From Phycisphaeraceae bacterium (GTDB lineage Bacteria > Planctomycetota > Phycisphaerae > Phycisphaerales > UBA1924), in contig CP075368.1 in assembly GCA_019454185.1 (NCBI GenBank), forward strand, positions 1,612,001-1,676,000: a stretch of 64,000 nucleotides of DNA, given 5' to 3'. Positions 9,061 through 17,223 of the stretch are shown piece by piece. Position numbers and translations under genes: made by a program. How positions within the stretch are numbered: the first letter of the stretch is position 1; the number at the start of each line of letters is the position of its first letter. The notes below the pieces were generated by a model. The model was not told the DNA's origin. It was given only the letters and a program-made list of their open reading frames with translations, and searched no databases.

Positions 9061-9077
9061 CCTCTCGGATTGAGAGG
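9061..9077 (-). promoter_or_regulatory. leader hairpin next to the ribosome-binding site of the metal-transport operon
   Basis: CCTCTC and GAGAGG pair across a 5-base loop in the 5' leader of the binding-protein gene, ending 12 bases before its ATG. An alternative pairing of upstream GCTCCT with the AGGAGC ribosome site (9052-9057 on the plus strand) is also possible. This would allow two leader structures, one with the ribosome site hidden. Function is inferred only. Confidence 0.35.
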
Positions 9078-9102
9078 AGCGGGCCACGAGCGGCCCGGAG
9101 CC

Positions 9103-9133
9103 CAATTGTAGCATTGGCTACGGTTGAGTGCAA
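9103..9133 (-). promoter_or_regulatory. promoter with overlapping palindromic operator of the metal-transport operon
   Basis: On the minus strand TTGCAC (9133-9128) and TACAAT (9110-9105) are separated by exactly 17 bases, a good sigma-70-like promoter. An imperfect palindrome CAAnnGTAGC-ATTG-GCTACnnTTG (9103-9126) covers the spacer and the -10 box, where a bound repressor would block polymerase. It resembles the sites of DtxR/Fur-type metal repressors in size and position, but no named consensus was matched. The predicted transcript start is near 9098, leaving a leader of about 50 bases. Confidence 0.6.
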
Positions 9134-9180
9134 GGAGCGATGGCCAGCGGCTCGGTCCGTGTTGGATTGGTTGGTCAGTC

Positions 9181-9432
9181 CTAAGGAGTCGGCGTGTCGT
9201 CAGCAGTGCGGAGAGTGGCCTGGAGTCGCTTGATGAATGCGTCGGCCTCTTCAGCGGCTGTTGCGATGGCTTTGAGCCGATCGCGTGTAAAGGAGGAGTT
9301 CGCGGCTTCATCGGCTTCGAGAAGGGTTGCCGCACCGAGCCGGATGACAAAGAGTCGGTTGTTCAGTTCGTGGAAGAGTTCCCGGGGGATCGCAACGCTC
9401 GATGCCTCGCCTTGATTGGATGCGGCTGTCAT
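9181..9432 (-). CDS. small stand-alone histidine-phosphoacceptor (DHp-like) protein
   Basis: An 83-aa protein. Residues about 16-70 look like the dimerisation/phosphoacceptor helices of a histidine kinase: the H-box reads ELFHELNNRLFVIRLGAATL, with the candidate phosphorylated His at residue 21, followed by a second long helix (RLKAIATAAEEADAFIKRLQ). No ATP-binding domain follows, because the stop comes at residue 84 and the metal operon promoter begins shortly after. It may be an HPt-like relay protein, a dimerisation module, or a remnant of a kinase. No Shine-Dalgarno sequence is seen. It is transcribed away from hrpA, and whether it is co-transcribed with the downstream metal operon is unclear. 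Confidence 0.55.
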   Translation of the reverse strand: MTAASNQGEASSVAIPRELFHELNNRLFVIRLGAATLLEADEAANSSFTRDRLKAIATAAEEADAFIKRLQATLRTADDTPTP

Positions 9433-9490
9433 GGGTGATCATTCGCCGCTCGGGGCGTGGAAGTCTGTCGCGTGAGAAGATCTACCACGA

Positions 9491-12400
9491 GTGCCAACGG
9501 ATTGGACCGGCAGAGTGTCGGTCGGGACGCTACAAATCTGCTGCGTGTCGGAGCACCTACGCCAACTTGAAGCCAACCTTGAACTCTGCACGAGGGCGGA
9601 CAGGAGGCGTCTGGGCTTGAGATTGCGTCTGATTGAGCGCCCTGAGGGGGGACGCGGCAAGCGAGGGGAACAGAGACGAGGGGGGTCGCCGGGGCAGGCC
9701 AGGGATTCGATCGCATCGCTCGGGCACGAGATCGATCTGGCGATCGCACGACGCCAGGAACGGGCGAGGCGCCTCCCACGCCCTTCATTCGACATGGACC
9801 TGCCGGTGCTTGCAAAGCGAGAGGAGATCGCGGAGGCGATTTCGAGGCATCAGGTTGTGATCGTGTGCGGCGAGACGGGGTCGGGAAAGACGACGCAGTT
9901 GCCGAAGATCTGCCTGTCGCTGGGACGTGGGGTCGATGGGTATATCGGGCATACGCAGCCGCGCCGGATCGCGGCGCGGAGTGTTGCGGCGCGTCTTGCG
10001 GAGGAGTTGAACTCGGCTGTGGGATCGGATGTCGGGTACAAGGTTCGTTTCGGTGACAAGACATCTCCTCAGACGTATATCAAGGTGATGACCGACGGCA
10101 TTCTGCTCGCGGAGACGCAGGGCGACCGGATGCTGGACAGGTACGACACGCTGATTATCGATGAGGCACACGAGCGGAGTCTGAATGTTGATTTTCTTCT
10201 CGGGTACCTTCGGCGGCTGCTGCCGCGGAGGCCGGACCTGAAGGTGATCATCACATCGGCGACGATCGATCCAGAGCGGTTTGCGATCCACTTCAAGGAC
10301 GGGCAGGGGACGCCAGCACCGATCATCGAGGTTTCGGGCCGGACGTTCCCTGTTGAGATCCGGTATCGCCCGCTGGTCTCGGAGGCGCACGCAGATCTGG
10401 ATGGAGCGCCGGTGCAGGAGGATCGTGACCTTGAGACGGGCGTGCTGCATGCGGTGCACGAGCTTGCGAAGGAGGGGCCGGGGGACATTCTGGTGTTTCT
10501 GAGCGGCGAGCGCGAGATCCGCGATCTGGCGGAGTCGCTGAGGAAGCACCATCCGCCGCAGACGGAGATCCTGCCGCTGTATGCGCGGCTGTCTGCGGAC
10601 GAGCAGATGCGTGTCTTCAACCGTCACGGCGGGCGTCGGATCGTGCTCTCGACGAACGTCGCGGAGACTTCGCTGACGGTTCCGGGTATCCGGTATGTGG
10701 TGGATGCGGGAGAGGCGCGGATCAGCCGGTACAACGCGCGGTCGAAGGTGCAGCGTCTGCCGATTGAGGCGATTTCTCAGGCGTCTGCGAACCAGCGATC
10801 GGGACGGTGTGGGCGTGTGGCCGAGGGTGTGGCGATCCGGCTGTACAGCGAGCAGGACTTTCTCGGGCGCGACAGGTTCACGGACCCGGAGATCCAGCGT
10901 GCGAACCTTGCGAGCGTGATTCTTCAGATGAAGGCGCTCGGTCTCGGCTCGGTCGAGGCGTTTCCGTTCATCGATCCGCCGGATTCACGCCAGATTCGCG
11001 ACGGATACGAGACGCTGAGAGAACTCGGAGCGACGGACGATCGCGGGGAGTTGACACAGATCGGCGTGCGGCTCTCGAAGATGCCGATCGATCCGCGCGT
11101 CGGACGGATGATCCTTGCGGCGGAGCACGAGGGGTGTCTGGAGGAGGCGCTTGTGATCGCTGCGGCTCTGTCAGTGCAGGACCCGCGCGAGCGTCCGATG
11201 GAACTGGCGGAGAAGGCGGACGCGGCGCACCTTGAGTTTCGCAATGAGGAGTCGGACTTTCTCGGCATCCTCGGGCTGTGGAGGTTTGCTCGCGAGCAGG
11301 AGCGGCACCTCTCGCACAGCAAGTTTCGCAAGATGTGCAAGGAGAAGTTCATCAGCTTCGTTCGCCTGCGCGAGTGGGAGGACATCCACAAGCAGCTGCG
11401 TTCGCTGGTGCTGGAGATGGGTGTGAGGGACAGTTCCGCGCCGGACAAGCCGGACCTGATCCACCGCGCGCTGCTGACGGGATTGCTGACGAGTGTGGGG
11501 AAGAAGGAGGAGGATCGGGAGTATGCGGGCTGCCGCGGGCTGAAGTTTGTGATACATCCGGGATCCGGGATCAGCAAGCGTCGTCCTGGGTGGATCATGG
11601 CTGCGGAGCTTGTGCAGACGACGCGGCTGTTCGCCCGGACGTGCGCGAGGATCAATCCTGAGTGGATCGAGGAACTCGGCGGGCACCTGCTCAAGCGGAG
11701 CCATAGCGACCCGATGTGGGATGGACGGAAGGGGCGTGTGCTCGCGAACGAGAAGGCGACGCTGTATGGGCTCGAGGTGGTGTCGGGACGGCGTGTGGAC
11801 TTCGGCAAGATCGATGCACCAGAGGCAAGGGCGATCTTCATCCAGCAGGGTCTGGTGGAGGGTGAGGTTCGATCGGGCGTGCCGTTCATCCGCCGCAACC
11901 GCGCGTTGATCGAGGACGCCAAGGGGCTTGAGGCGAGGGCGCGCACGCGGGATCTATTGGTCGATGCGGGCACACTGTACGGGTTCTACAACGAGCGGCT
12001 GCCGGCGGCGGTGCATGATGTTCCGTCGCTCGAACGCTGGTGGGCACGGGGCGCGAGAGAGGATCAGAACCGGCTGTTCATGTCGCATGAGGATGTGCTG
12101 CGACGGGATGCCGGGAGCGTTGATGATGAGATGTACCCCGAGCGGCTGCCGGGAGAGGGGCTGGAGCTGCCACTGAGTTATGTGTACCAACCGGGGGACA
12201 CGGAGGACGGGGTCACTGTGACTGTGCCGCTGGAGGCGCTTGGCGCATTGGATGAGGCGCGGCTGGAATGGCTCGTGCCGGGGATGGTTCGTGAGAAGGT
12301 TCTGGCGATCGTGAAGGCGCTTCCGAAGCAGTTGCGGCGGCTCTATGACGCGCCCGCGCTCGCGGAGCGTGTGCTCGCTTCGCCGGGGCGGGGGAAGCGA

Positions 12401-13495
12401 CGGCTTGCGGATGTGGTGAGGGATGAGATGGCGAGGTTGGCGGAGTTTCCGGCGCCGTCGCTGGACGAGATCGAGCGGGCGTTGCCCGACTATCTTCGGA
12501 TGAACGTCCGTGTGGTCGATGCGAACGGCGAGACGATCGGAGAGGGGCGTGATCCGGTCGCGCTCAAGCGTGGTTTGCAGGATCGGGTACGGAAGAGTCT
12601 GGCGTCGATGGCGTCGGGGAGCTTCAACAGAGATCGTGTGGAGCGTTGGGACATCGGCGATCTGCCTGATTCGGTGCGCGTGCAGCGAGGGGGCGTGGCG
12701 GCGGAGGCGTTCCCCGCGCTTGTGGATGAGGGGAAGAACGTTGCGCTGCGGGTGCTGCCGAGCGCGGACGCGGCCGCGGAGGCGATGCGCATCGCGCTCC
12801 CACGGCTGTACATGCTGGAGACGCCGGGCTCATTCTCGAACTTAAAGCGGCTGCTTCCGGGGTTGCAGACGCTCGCGCTTGCGTATGCGACGATCGGGAA
12901 CGCGGAGGAGTTGAAGCGGGATCTGCTGTGGCTGATCGCGTATCGGGCGTTCATGCCGGCGGGCGACATCGCGCGGACAGAGCGGGATTTCCGGGAGCGT
13001 GTAGCGACTGGTTATTCGAGGGTGGACTCGGTCGCATCGGAGGTGGTCGAGACTGTCGGGGCGATCCTGAGGGCTCATCAGTCGCTCCGGCTGCGGATCG
13101 CGGGGATGAACGCGCCGCTGCTTCGGCATGTGGTGTCCGAGGTCGATCGCTGGGAGACGACACTGATCTATAAGGGATTTCTGGTGATGACGCCGTGGGA
13201 GCGGCTCGTGCATCTGCCTCGGTATATCAGGTCGGGCGAGCACCGGCTGATGAAGCTCGGGAATGCCGGGCTTCAGCGTGACGCGCGGATGGCGGAGCAG
13301 ATCGCTCCGTATGAGCGTCGGCTGGTCGAGCGTGTGCTGACGCACCGTGAACGGGGGATCGTTGACATGAGGCTCGATCGGTTTCGCTGGATGCTGGAGG
13401 AGTTCCGGGTGTCGCTGTTCGCGCAGGAACTGGGGACAGCGGAGACGGTCTCGCCGAAGCGTCTGGAACAGGCATGGGCAGAGGTGCGGGCGTGA
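9491..13495 (+). CDS. hrpA: ATP-dependent RNA helicase HrpA
   Basis: A 1334-aa DEAH-box helicase, the usual length for bacterial HrpA. In order: a basic helical N-terminal region, Walker A GETGSGKT (about residues 127-134), the DEAH box IIDEAHERS (224-227 is DEAH), ITSATID, the motif VI region SANQRSGRCGRVAEG (about 430-445), then the winged-helix, ratchet and OB-like region, and a long C-terminal DUF3418-type domain. HrpA proteins unwind mRNA structure and help rescue stalled ribosomes or process mRNA. The start chosen is GTG at 9491, which gives the N-terminal LRQLEANLELCTRADRRR expected for the family. It appears to be a single-gene unit. Confidence 0.93.
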   Translation: MPTDWTGRVSVGTLQICCVSEHLRQLEANLELCTRADRRRLGLRLRLIERPEGGRGKRGEQRRGGSPGQARDSIASLGHEIDLAIARRQERARRLPRPSFDMDLPVLAKREEIAEAISRHQVVIVCGETGSGKTTQLPKICLSLGRGVDGYIGHTQPRRIAARSVAARLAEELNSAVGSDVGYKVRFGDKTSPQTYIKVMTDGILLAETQGDRMLDRYDTLIIDEAHERSLNVDFLLGYLRRLLPRRPDLKVIITSATIDPERFAIHFKDGQGTPAPIIEVSGRTFPVEIRYRPLVSEAHADLDGAPVQEDRDLETGVLHAVHELAKEGPGDILVFLSGEREIRDLAESLRKHHPPQTEILPLYARLSADEQMRVFNRHGGRRIVLSTNVAETSLTVPGIRYVVDAGEARISRYNARSKVQRLPIEAISQASANQRSGRCGRVAEGVAIRLYSEQDFLGRDRFTDPEIQRANLASVILQMKALGLGSVEAFPFIDPPDSRQIRDGYETLRELGATDDRGELTQIGVRLSKMPIDPRVGRMILAAEHEGCLEEALVIAAALSVQDPRERPMELAEKADAAHLEFRNEESDFLGILGLWRFAREQERHLSHSKFRKMCKEKFISFVRLREWEDIHKQLRSLVLEMGVRDSSAPDKPDLIHRALLTGLLTSVGKKEEDREYAGCRGLKFVIHPGSGISKRRPGWIMAAELVQTTRLFARTCARINPEWIEELGGHLLKRSHSDPMWDGRKGRVLANEKATLYGLEVVSGRRVDFGKIDAPEARAIFIQQGLVEGEVRSGVPFIRRNRALIEDAKGLEARARTRDLLVDAGTLYGFYNERLPAAVHDVPSLERWWARGAREDQNRLFMSHEDVLRRDAGSVDDEMYPERLPGEGLELPLSYVYQPGDTEDGVTVTVPLEALGALDEARLEWLVPGMVREKVLAIVKALPKQLRRLYDAPALAERVLASPGRGKRRLADVVRDEMARLAEFPAPSLDEIERALPDYLRMNVRVVDANGETIGEGRDPVALKRGLQDRVRKSLASMASGSFNRDRVERWDIGDLPDSVRVQRGGVAAEAFPALVDEGKNVALRVLPSADAAAEAMRIALPRLYMLETPGSFSNLKRLLPGLQTLALAYATIGNAEELKRDLLWLIAYRAFMPAGDIARTERDFRERVATGYSRVDSVASEVVETVGAILRAHQSLRLRIAGMNAPLLRHVVSEVDRWETTLIYKGFLVMTPWERLVHLPRYIRSGEHRLMKLGNAGLQRDARMAEQIAPYERRLVERVLTHRERGIVDMRLDRFRWMLEEFRVSLFAQELGTAETVSPKRLEQAWAEVRA

Positions 13496-13544
13496 CGGGA
13501 GGCGGGGCGAGGGGCATGCGGAAGGCCGCGACCCGACCGGACGC

Positions 13545-13573
13545 TTGACCCAGATATTCACGTATTGTATACT
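13545..13573 (+). promoter_or_regulatory. argR promoter (predicted leaderless transcript)
   Basis: TTGACC (13545-13550) and TATACT (13568-13573) are separated by 17 bases, the best promoter match in the window. The -10 box ends 5 bases before the argR ATG at 13579, so transcription should begin at or next to the start codon. The spacer contains ATATTCACG, reminiscent of an ARG-box half site, which could allow autorepression. Confidence 0.65.
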
Positions 13574-13578
13574 TATGC

Positions 13579-14025
13579 ATGGACGAGCAGCACCGGCGCA
13601 GAGAGATCATCCACGACATGCTCGGGCGGGGGCCGATCGAGAGCCAGGAGAAACTGGCGGAACTGCTGGGGCGCCACGGCATCAAGGCGACGCAGGCGAC
13701 GATCTCGCGGGATCTGCGTGAGATCGGGGCGGTGAAGGGGCCGGACGGGTATGTGCTTCCGGTGCTGAATCCGACGGGCAACGAGTTGGGGCTTGAGCGT
13801 GCGCTGCGGGGGTTTGTGAAGAACGTCGATCGCGGGGCGACGATGGTGGTGATCAAGACCGGACCTGGACACGCGAACGTGGTGGCGCTGGAGCTGGATC
13901 GCTCGCCGCCCCAGGGGGTGATCGGGACGATTGCGGGGGATGACACGATTTTCATCGCGACACGCTCGGAGCGTGCGGCGGTGCAGCTCGTCCACCGGCT
14001 TCGGTCGCTGGGCGGGTTGGCGTAG
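13579..14025 (+). CDS. argR: arginine repressor ArgR
   Basis: A 148-aa arginine-dependent regulator. The N-terminal winged helix (residues about 1-70) contains SQEKLAELLGRHGIKATQATISRDLREIGAVK, the usual ArgR recognition region. The C-terminal hexamerisation and arginine-binding domain (about 80-148) has GHANVVALELD and GTIAGDDTIFIATRS, where the DD pair would contact arginine. It heads the argC-B-F-G-H cluster and is very likely its regulator. No Shine-Dalgarno sequence precedes the ATG, which fits the promoter placed only 5 bases upstream. Confidence 0.95.
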   Translation: MDEQHRRREIIHDMLGRGPIESQEKLAELLGRHGIKATQATISRDLREIGAVKGPDGYVLPVLNPTGNELGLERALRGFVKNVDRGATMVVIKTGPGHANVVALELDRSPPQGVIGTIAGDDTIFIATRSERAAVQLVHRLRSLGGLA

Positions 14026-14054
14026 GACGCGACAGAGGGATAGATCTCAGCGGC

Positions 14055-15179
14055 GTGGGTTGGCGGCATGTACGGCACTTTGAACGGCGAGTTGACGGCA
14101 CCTTGAGGGACTTCCTGAACATCTCGATCGTCGGCGCGAGCGGGTACACCGGGGGCGAGCTCGTTGAGCGGCTGCTCGGGCATCCTCATGCGCGGATTGT
14201 GTCGCTGCTCGGGTCTGAGGGAGCGTCGGGGGCGAAGGCGGAGCCGCGGTCCTTCGAGACACTCTTTCCGCGCCTGCGCGGCCGGGTCGGGATGTCGATC
14301 TTGGCTCTGAATGAGCGCGAGTTGTGCGACGCGGATGTGGACGTGGTCTTCCTGGCGACGCCTCACGAGACGAGCATCGCCCTTGCTCCGCGGCTGATCG
14401 ACGCCGGGAAGCGTGTCATCGACCTCTCGGGCGCGTGGCGGCTCGGGAGCACGGCCCTGACCAAGACGACTTACGGGCACTCCACCGATCGGCCCGAGTG
14501 GTTCGAGAACGCGGTGTACGCGCTGGTCGAGATCAACCGAGAGAAGCTGAGGGACGCCTCGCTGGCCTCTAACCCGGGGTGCTATCCGACGGCGTCGATC
14601 CTGGCGATCCACCCGTTGGTGAAGGCGGGCGCGATCCGGATCGGAACGCGGCCGATCATCGACGCGACGAGCGGTGTTTCGGGCGCGGGGCGCACCCCCA
14701 ACGCGAGGACGACGTTCGGAGAGGTGAGTCTCCAGCCGTACGGCGTGCTGAATCATCGCCATGCTCCGGAGATCGAACTGCACGCGGGCACGGGTGTGGT
14801 GTTCACGCCCCATCTCGGCGCATACGACCGAGGGATCCTCGCGACCATCCACGTTGAGCTTGGGCCGGGTTGGACGGCTGCGCGGATCGACTCGCTGTAT
14901 CGCGAGATGTACGCGCACGAGCGGTTTGTGCGTCTGCTTCCACAGGGGGAGTGGCCCTCGGTCGCTGGTGTGCGTCAGACGAACTTCTGCGACCTGAACT
15001 GGGCTGTGGATGAGTGCCACGGGCACCTGATCGTTGTGAGCGCGATCGACAACCTCGTGAAGGGGGCGTCGGGTCAGGCGATTCAGGCGATGAACGTGAT
15101 GCACGGTTTGCCCGAGCATCTCGGGCTGCTGGATGACGGGCTGGGCGCGACGGCTTTGGCGAGCAAGGGGGGTGCGTGA
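14055..15179 (+). CDS. argC: N-acetyl-gamma-glutamyl-phosphate reductase
   Basis: Third step of arginine synthesis: NADPH reduction of N-acetylglutamyl phosphate. The Rossmann motif IVGASGYTGGEL begins near residue 24. The catalytic Cys176 lies in ASNPGCYPTASIL, and a catalytic-domain His is present in NHRHAPEIE. The length is 374 aa from the GTG at 14055, slightly long for ArgC. The first about 20 residues are not conserved in type, so the true start may be a TTG at 14103 or a codon close to 14118, where GAGGGA lies just upstream. It is 29 bases after argR, and its stop overlaps the argB start (TGATG). Confidence 0.93.
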   Translation: MGWRHVRHFERRVDGTLRDFLNISIVGASGYTGGELVERLLGHPHARIVSLLGSEGASGAKAEPRSFETLFPRLRGRVGMSILALNERELCDADVDVVFLATPHETSIALAPRLIDAGKRVIDLSGAWRLGSTALTKTTYGHSTDRPEWFENAVYALVEINREKLRDASLASNPGCYPTASILAIHPLVKAGAIRIGTRPIIDATSGVSGAGRTPNARTTFGEVSLQPYGVLNHRHAPEIELHAGTGVVFTPHLGAYDRGILATIHVELGPGWTAARIDSLYREMYAHERFVRLLPQGEWPSVAGVRQTNFCDLNWAVDECHGHLIVVSAIDNLVKGASGQAIQAMNVMHGLPEHLGLLDDGLGATALASKGGA

Positions 15180-16033
15180 TGACCATCAAGAGCAGCGGGC
15201 GGGGCGGCCCGATCGTTCTCAAACTGGGCGGGCTTGCGATCGATGAACCGGCGGCCAACGGCACGCTGTGGGAGGCCGTCGCGAAGCTCGCCAAGTCCGC
15301 GCCGGGTGGGCTGGTCGTTGTCCACGGCGGCGGCGTGCTTGTCGATCGGCACCTGGCGGCCCTCAACATGGCGAGCGAGCGGCGCGAGGGGATCCGCATC
15401 ACACCTCCGGAGCAGGTGTGGGAGATAACGGCGGTGCTGGCGGGGCGTGTGAATGTCGCGCTGGTCGGCGCGCTACGTGTGGCGGGCGCGAGGCCTGTCG
15501 GCGTTTCGCTCGGCTCTGCGGGCGTTGCGGACTGCAAGAAGACGAAGAAGTTCAGCTTCGATCCGGGGAGGGTGGGCGAGGTCTCCGGCGGGGATGGGTC
15601 CGCGCTGCTCGCGCTGCTGCGGAGCGGATTCCTGCCCGTGGTATCGTGCATCGGGATCGGCGATGACGGTGTGCCCCTGAATGTGAACGCGGATGATGCG
15701 GCTTCGGGGCTCGCCCTGAATCTCAACGCGGATCGACTGATCCTGCTGACCGATGTCGCAGGAATTCAGGGCCCTGACGGCGAGGTTGTGACGGAGATCT
15801 CGACAGAGGGCGTCAGTGATTTGATCACGAGCGGCGTGATCACCGGCGGCATGATCGCCAAGGCGCGGGCGGCGGTGGATGCGGCGGACAGGTCGGGCGC
15901 CCCCACTGTCATTGCCTCTTGGAAGAATCCGAAGATCATCTCGGATCTTGCACGCGGGTTGAAGGCGGGCACGTGCGTCTTGCCGCGACGACGGCCGGTG
16001 TTTGCCGAGCCGGCGGGCACGCGCTCGGTGTAG
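15179..16033 (+). CDS. argB: acetylglutamate kinase
   Basis: A 284-aa amino-acid kinase that phosphorylates N-acetylglutamate, the controlled step of the pathway in many bacteria. It has VLKLGGLAI at the nucleotide site, VVVHGGGVLVDRHL for the substrate glycine loop, LNADRLILLTDVAGI, and GVITGGMIAKARAA near the end. ATG at 15179 shares its A with the argC stop codon (TGATG), so the two are translationally coupled. A GTG three bases upstream is an alternative. The protein lacks the N-terminal helix that marks arginine-inhibited hexameric kinases. This suggests, but does not prove, weak feedback control by arginine. Confidence 0.93.
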   Translation: MTIKSSGRGGPIVLKLGGLAIDEPAANGTLWEAVAKLAKSAPGGLVVVHGGGVLVDRHLAALNMASERREGIRITPPEQVWEITAVLAGRVNVALVGALRVAGARPVGVSLGSAGVADCKKTKKFSFDPGRVGEVSGGDGSALLALLRSGFLPVVSCIGIGDDGVPLNVNADDAASGLALNLNADRLILLTDVAGIQGPDGEVVTEISTEGVSDLITSGVITGGMIAKARAAVDAADRSGAPTVIASWKNPKIISDLARGLKAGTCVLPRRRPVFAEPAGTRSV

Positions 16034-16169
16034 ATCGGGCCTGAACTCAGAAGCAACCACGAGATTGAACCAGCGGTCCCCCTCGCCGAATGACGACGGG
16101 GCGGGACGTCGAACGAGATGAACATGCCGCGGATTTGAGCGGCGAACACGAGACAGAAGGCGAAGGCAC

Positions 16170-17123
16170 ATGACGACGATTGCGGCAACGAAGGCGACGG
16201 ACCTGCTCACACTCGATGAACTCGGCGGCGAGGGTGTTCGGCAGGTCTTTGAGACAGCGGCGGCGATGAAGGCCACGCCCGGGGAGTTCCGGGGCGTGCT
16301 GAGCGGGAAGAGCGTGATCATGCTTTTTGAGAAGCCGTCGCTGCGGACACGGGTGTCGTTCGAGGTGGGCGTGGCACGCCTCGGCGGGCATGCGATGTTT
16401 TACGACCACGCCTCTGTGAAGATCGGCGAGCGAGAGTCGGTGAAGGACTACGCCAAGAATCTCGAGCGGTGGGTCGATTGCATCGTCGCGCGTGTGTTCA
16501 AGCACAGCATTCTCGATGAGCTGGCTTTCTACTCGTCGAAGCCGGTTGTGAACGCCCTTTCGGACATGCACCATCCGTGCCAGGCACTGGCGGATTTCTT
16601 TACGCTGAGGGAGCACGTCGGATCCGACGAGGCCCTCAAGCTCGCGTATGTGGGCGACGGGAACAACGTGGCGCACTCGTTGGTTCTTGCCGGCGCGATG
16701 CTCGGCGCGCATCTGACGATCGTCACGCCTCCGGGGTTTGAGCCGCAGTTCGACGTGCTGCGGGGGGCCATGGCGCATGCGCAGAAGTCCGGCGCGAAGA
16801 TCACCGTGACGAACGACGTCGAGGCCGTCGAGGGGCACGACGCGGTGTACACGGATGTCTGGGTCTCGATGGGACAGGCGTCGCAGCAGGCCTTCCGTCT
16901 CGCGGCGTTCCAGGGGTACCAGGTCGATGCGGAGTTGATGGCGCTCGCGAGCAAGGGGAGGCTCAGGCCCGCGTACTTCATGCACTGCCTGCCGGCGAAC
17001 CGGAACATCGAGGTGACGGACGAGGTCATCGACTCGGCTTCGTCGGTTGTGTACGACCAGGCGGAGAACCGGATGCACGTGCAGATGGCGCTTCTGGCCA
17101 AGCTCATGGGTCAGCAGGCGTAA
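16170..17123 (+). CDS. argF: ornithine carbamoyltransferase
   Basis: Makes citrulline from ornithine and carbamoyl phosphate. The length is 317 aa, standard for the family. The carbamoyl-phosphate motif reads FEKPSLRTRVSFE, with Leu in place of the usual Thr of STRTR. HHPCQALADFFTL and the ornithine-side HCLPANRNIEVTDEV are intact. The preceding 136-base gap contains GAAGG before the ATG and no clear terminator, so it probably stays within the arg operon. The HCLP motif and the order with argG and argH make ornithine carbamoyltransferase much more likely than aspartate or N-acetylornithine carbamoyltransferase. Confidence 0.93.
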   Translation: MTTIAATKATDLLTLDELGGEGVRQVFETAAAMKATPGEFRGVLSGKSVIMLFEKPSLRTRVSFEVGVARLGGHAMFYDHASVKIGERESVKDYAKNLERWVDCIVARVFKHSILDELAFYSSKPVVNALSDMHHPCQALADFFTLREHVGSDEALKLAYVGDGNNVAHSLVLAGAMLGAHLTIVTPPGFEPQFDVLRGAMAHAQKSGAKITVTNDVEAVEGHDAVYTDVWVSMGQASQQAFRLAAFQGYQVDAELMALASKGRLRPAYFMHCLPANRNIEVTDEVIDSASSVVYDQAENRMHVQMALLAKLMGQQA

Positions 17124-17193
17124 GTGGTTCGTGCGGCAGCGTGATGCGATGCCAATGATTCGGCGTCAGAGAATGGCGACAGCAGTGATGCAC

Positions 17194-17211
17194 CGCGGCG
17201 AATGAGCCGCG
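17194..17211 (+). promoter_or_regulatory. short leader hairpin before argG
   Basis: CGCGGC and GCCGCG pair across the loop GAATGA, and the stem ends directly before the GCAGGAG ribosome site of argG. It could tune argG translation or mRNA stability. The stem is short, so chance is possible in GC-rich DNA. Confidence 0.25.
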
Positions 17212-17223
17212 CAGGAGCGAGCA

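Noticed and set aside
13227..15119. A 630-codon open frame antisense to argR and argC
   Set aside because: The plus strand encodes clear ArgR and ArgC. The antisense product is Arg/His/Pro-rich with no domain, a GC-rich shadow.
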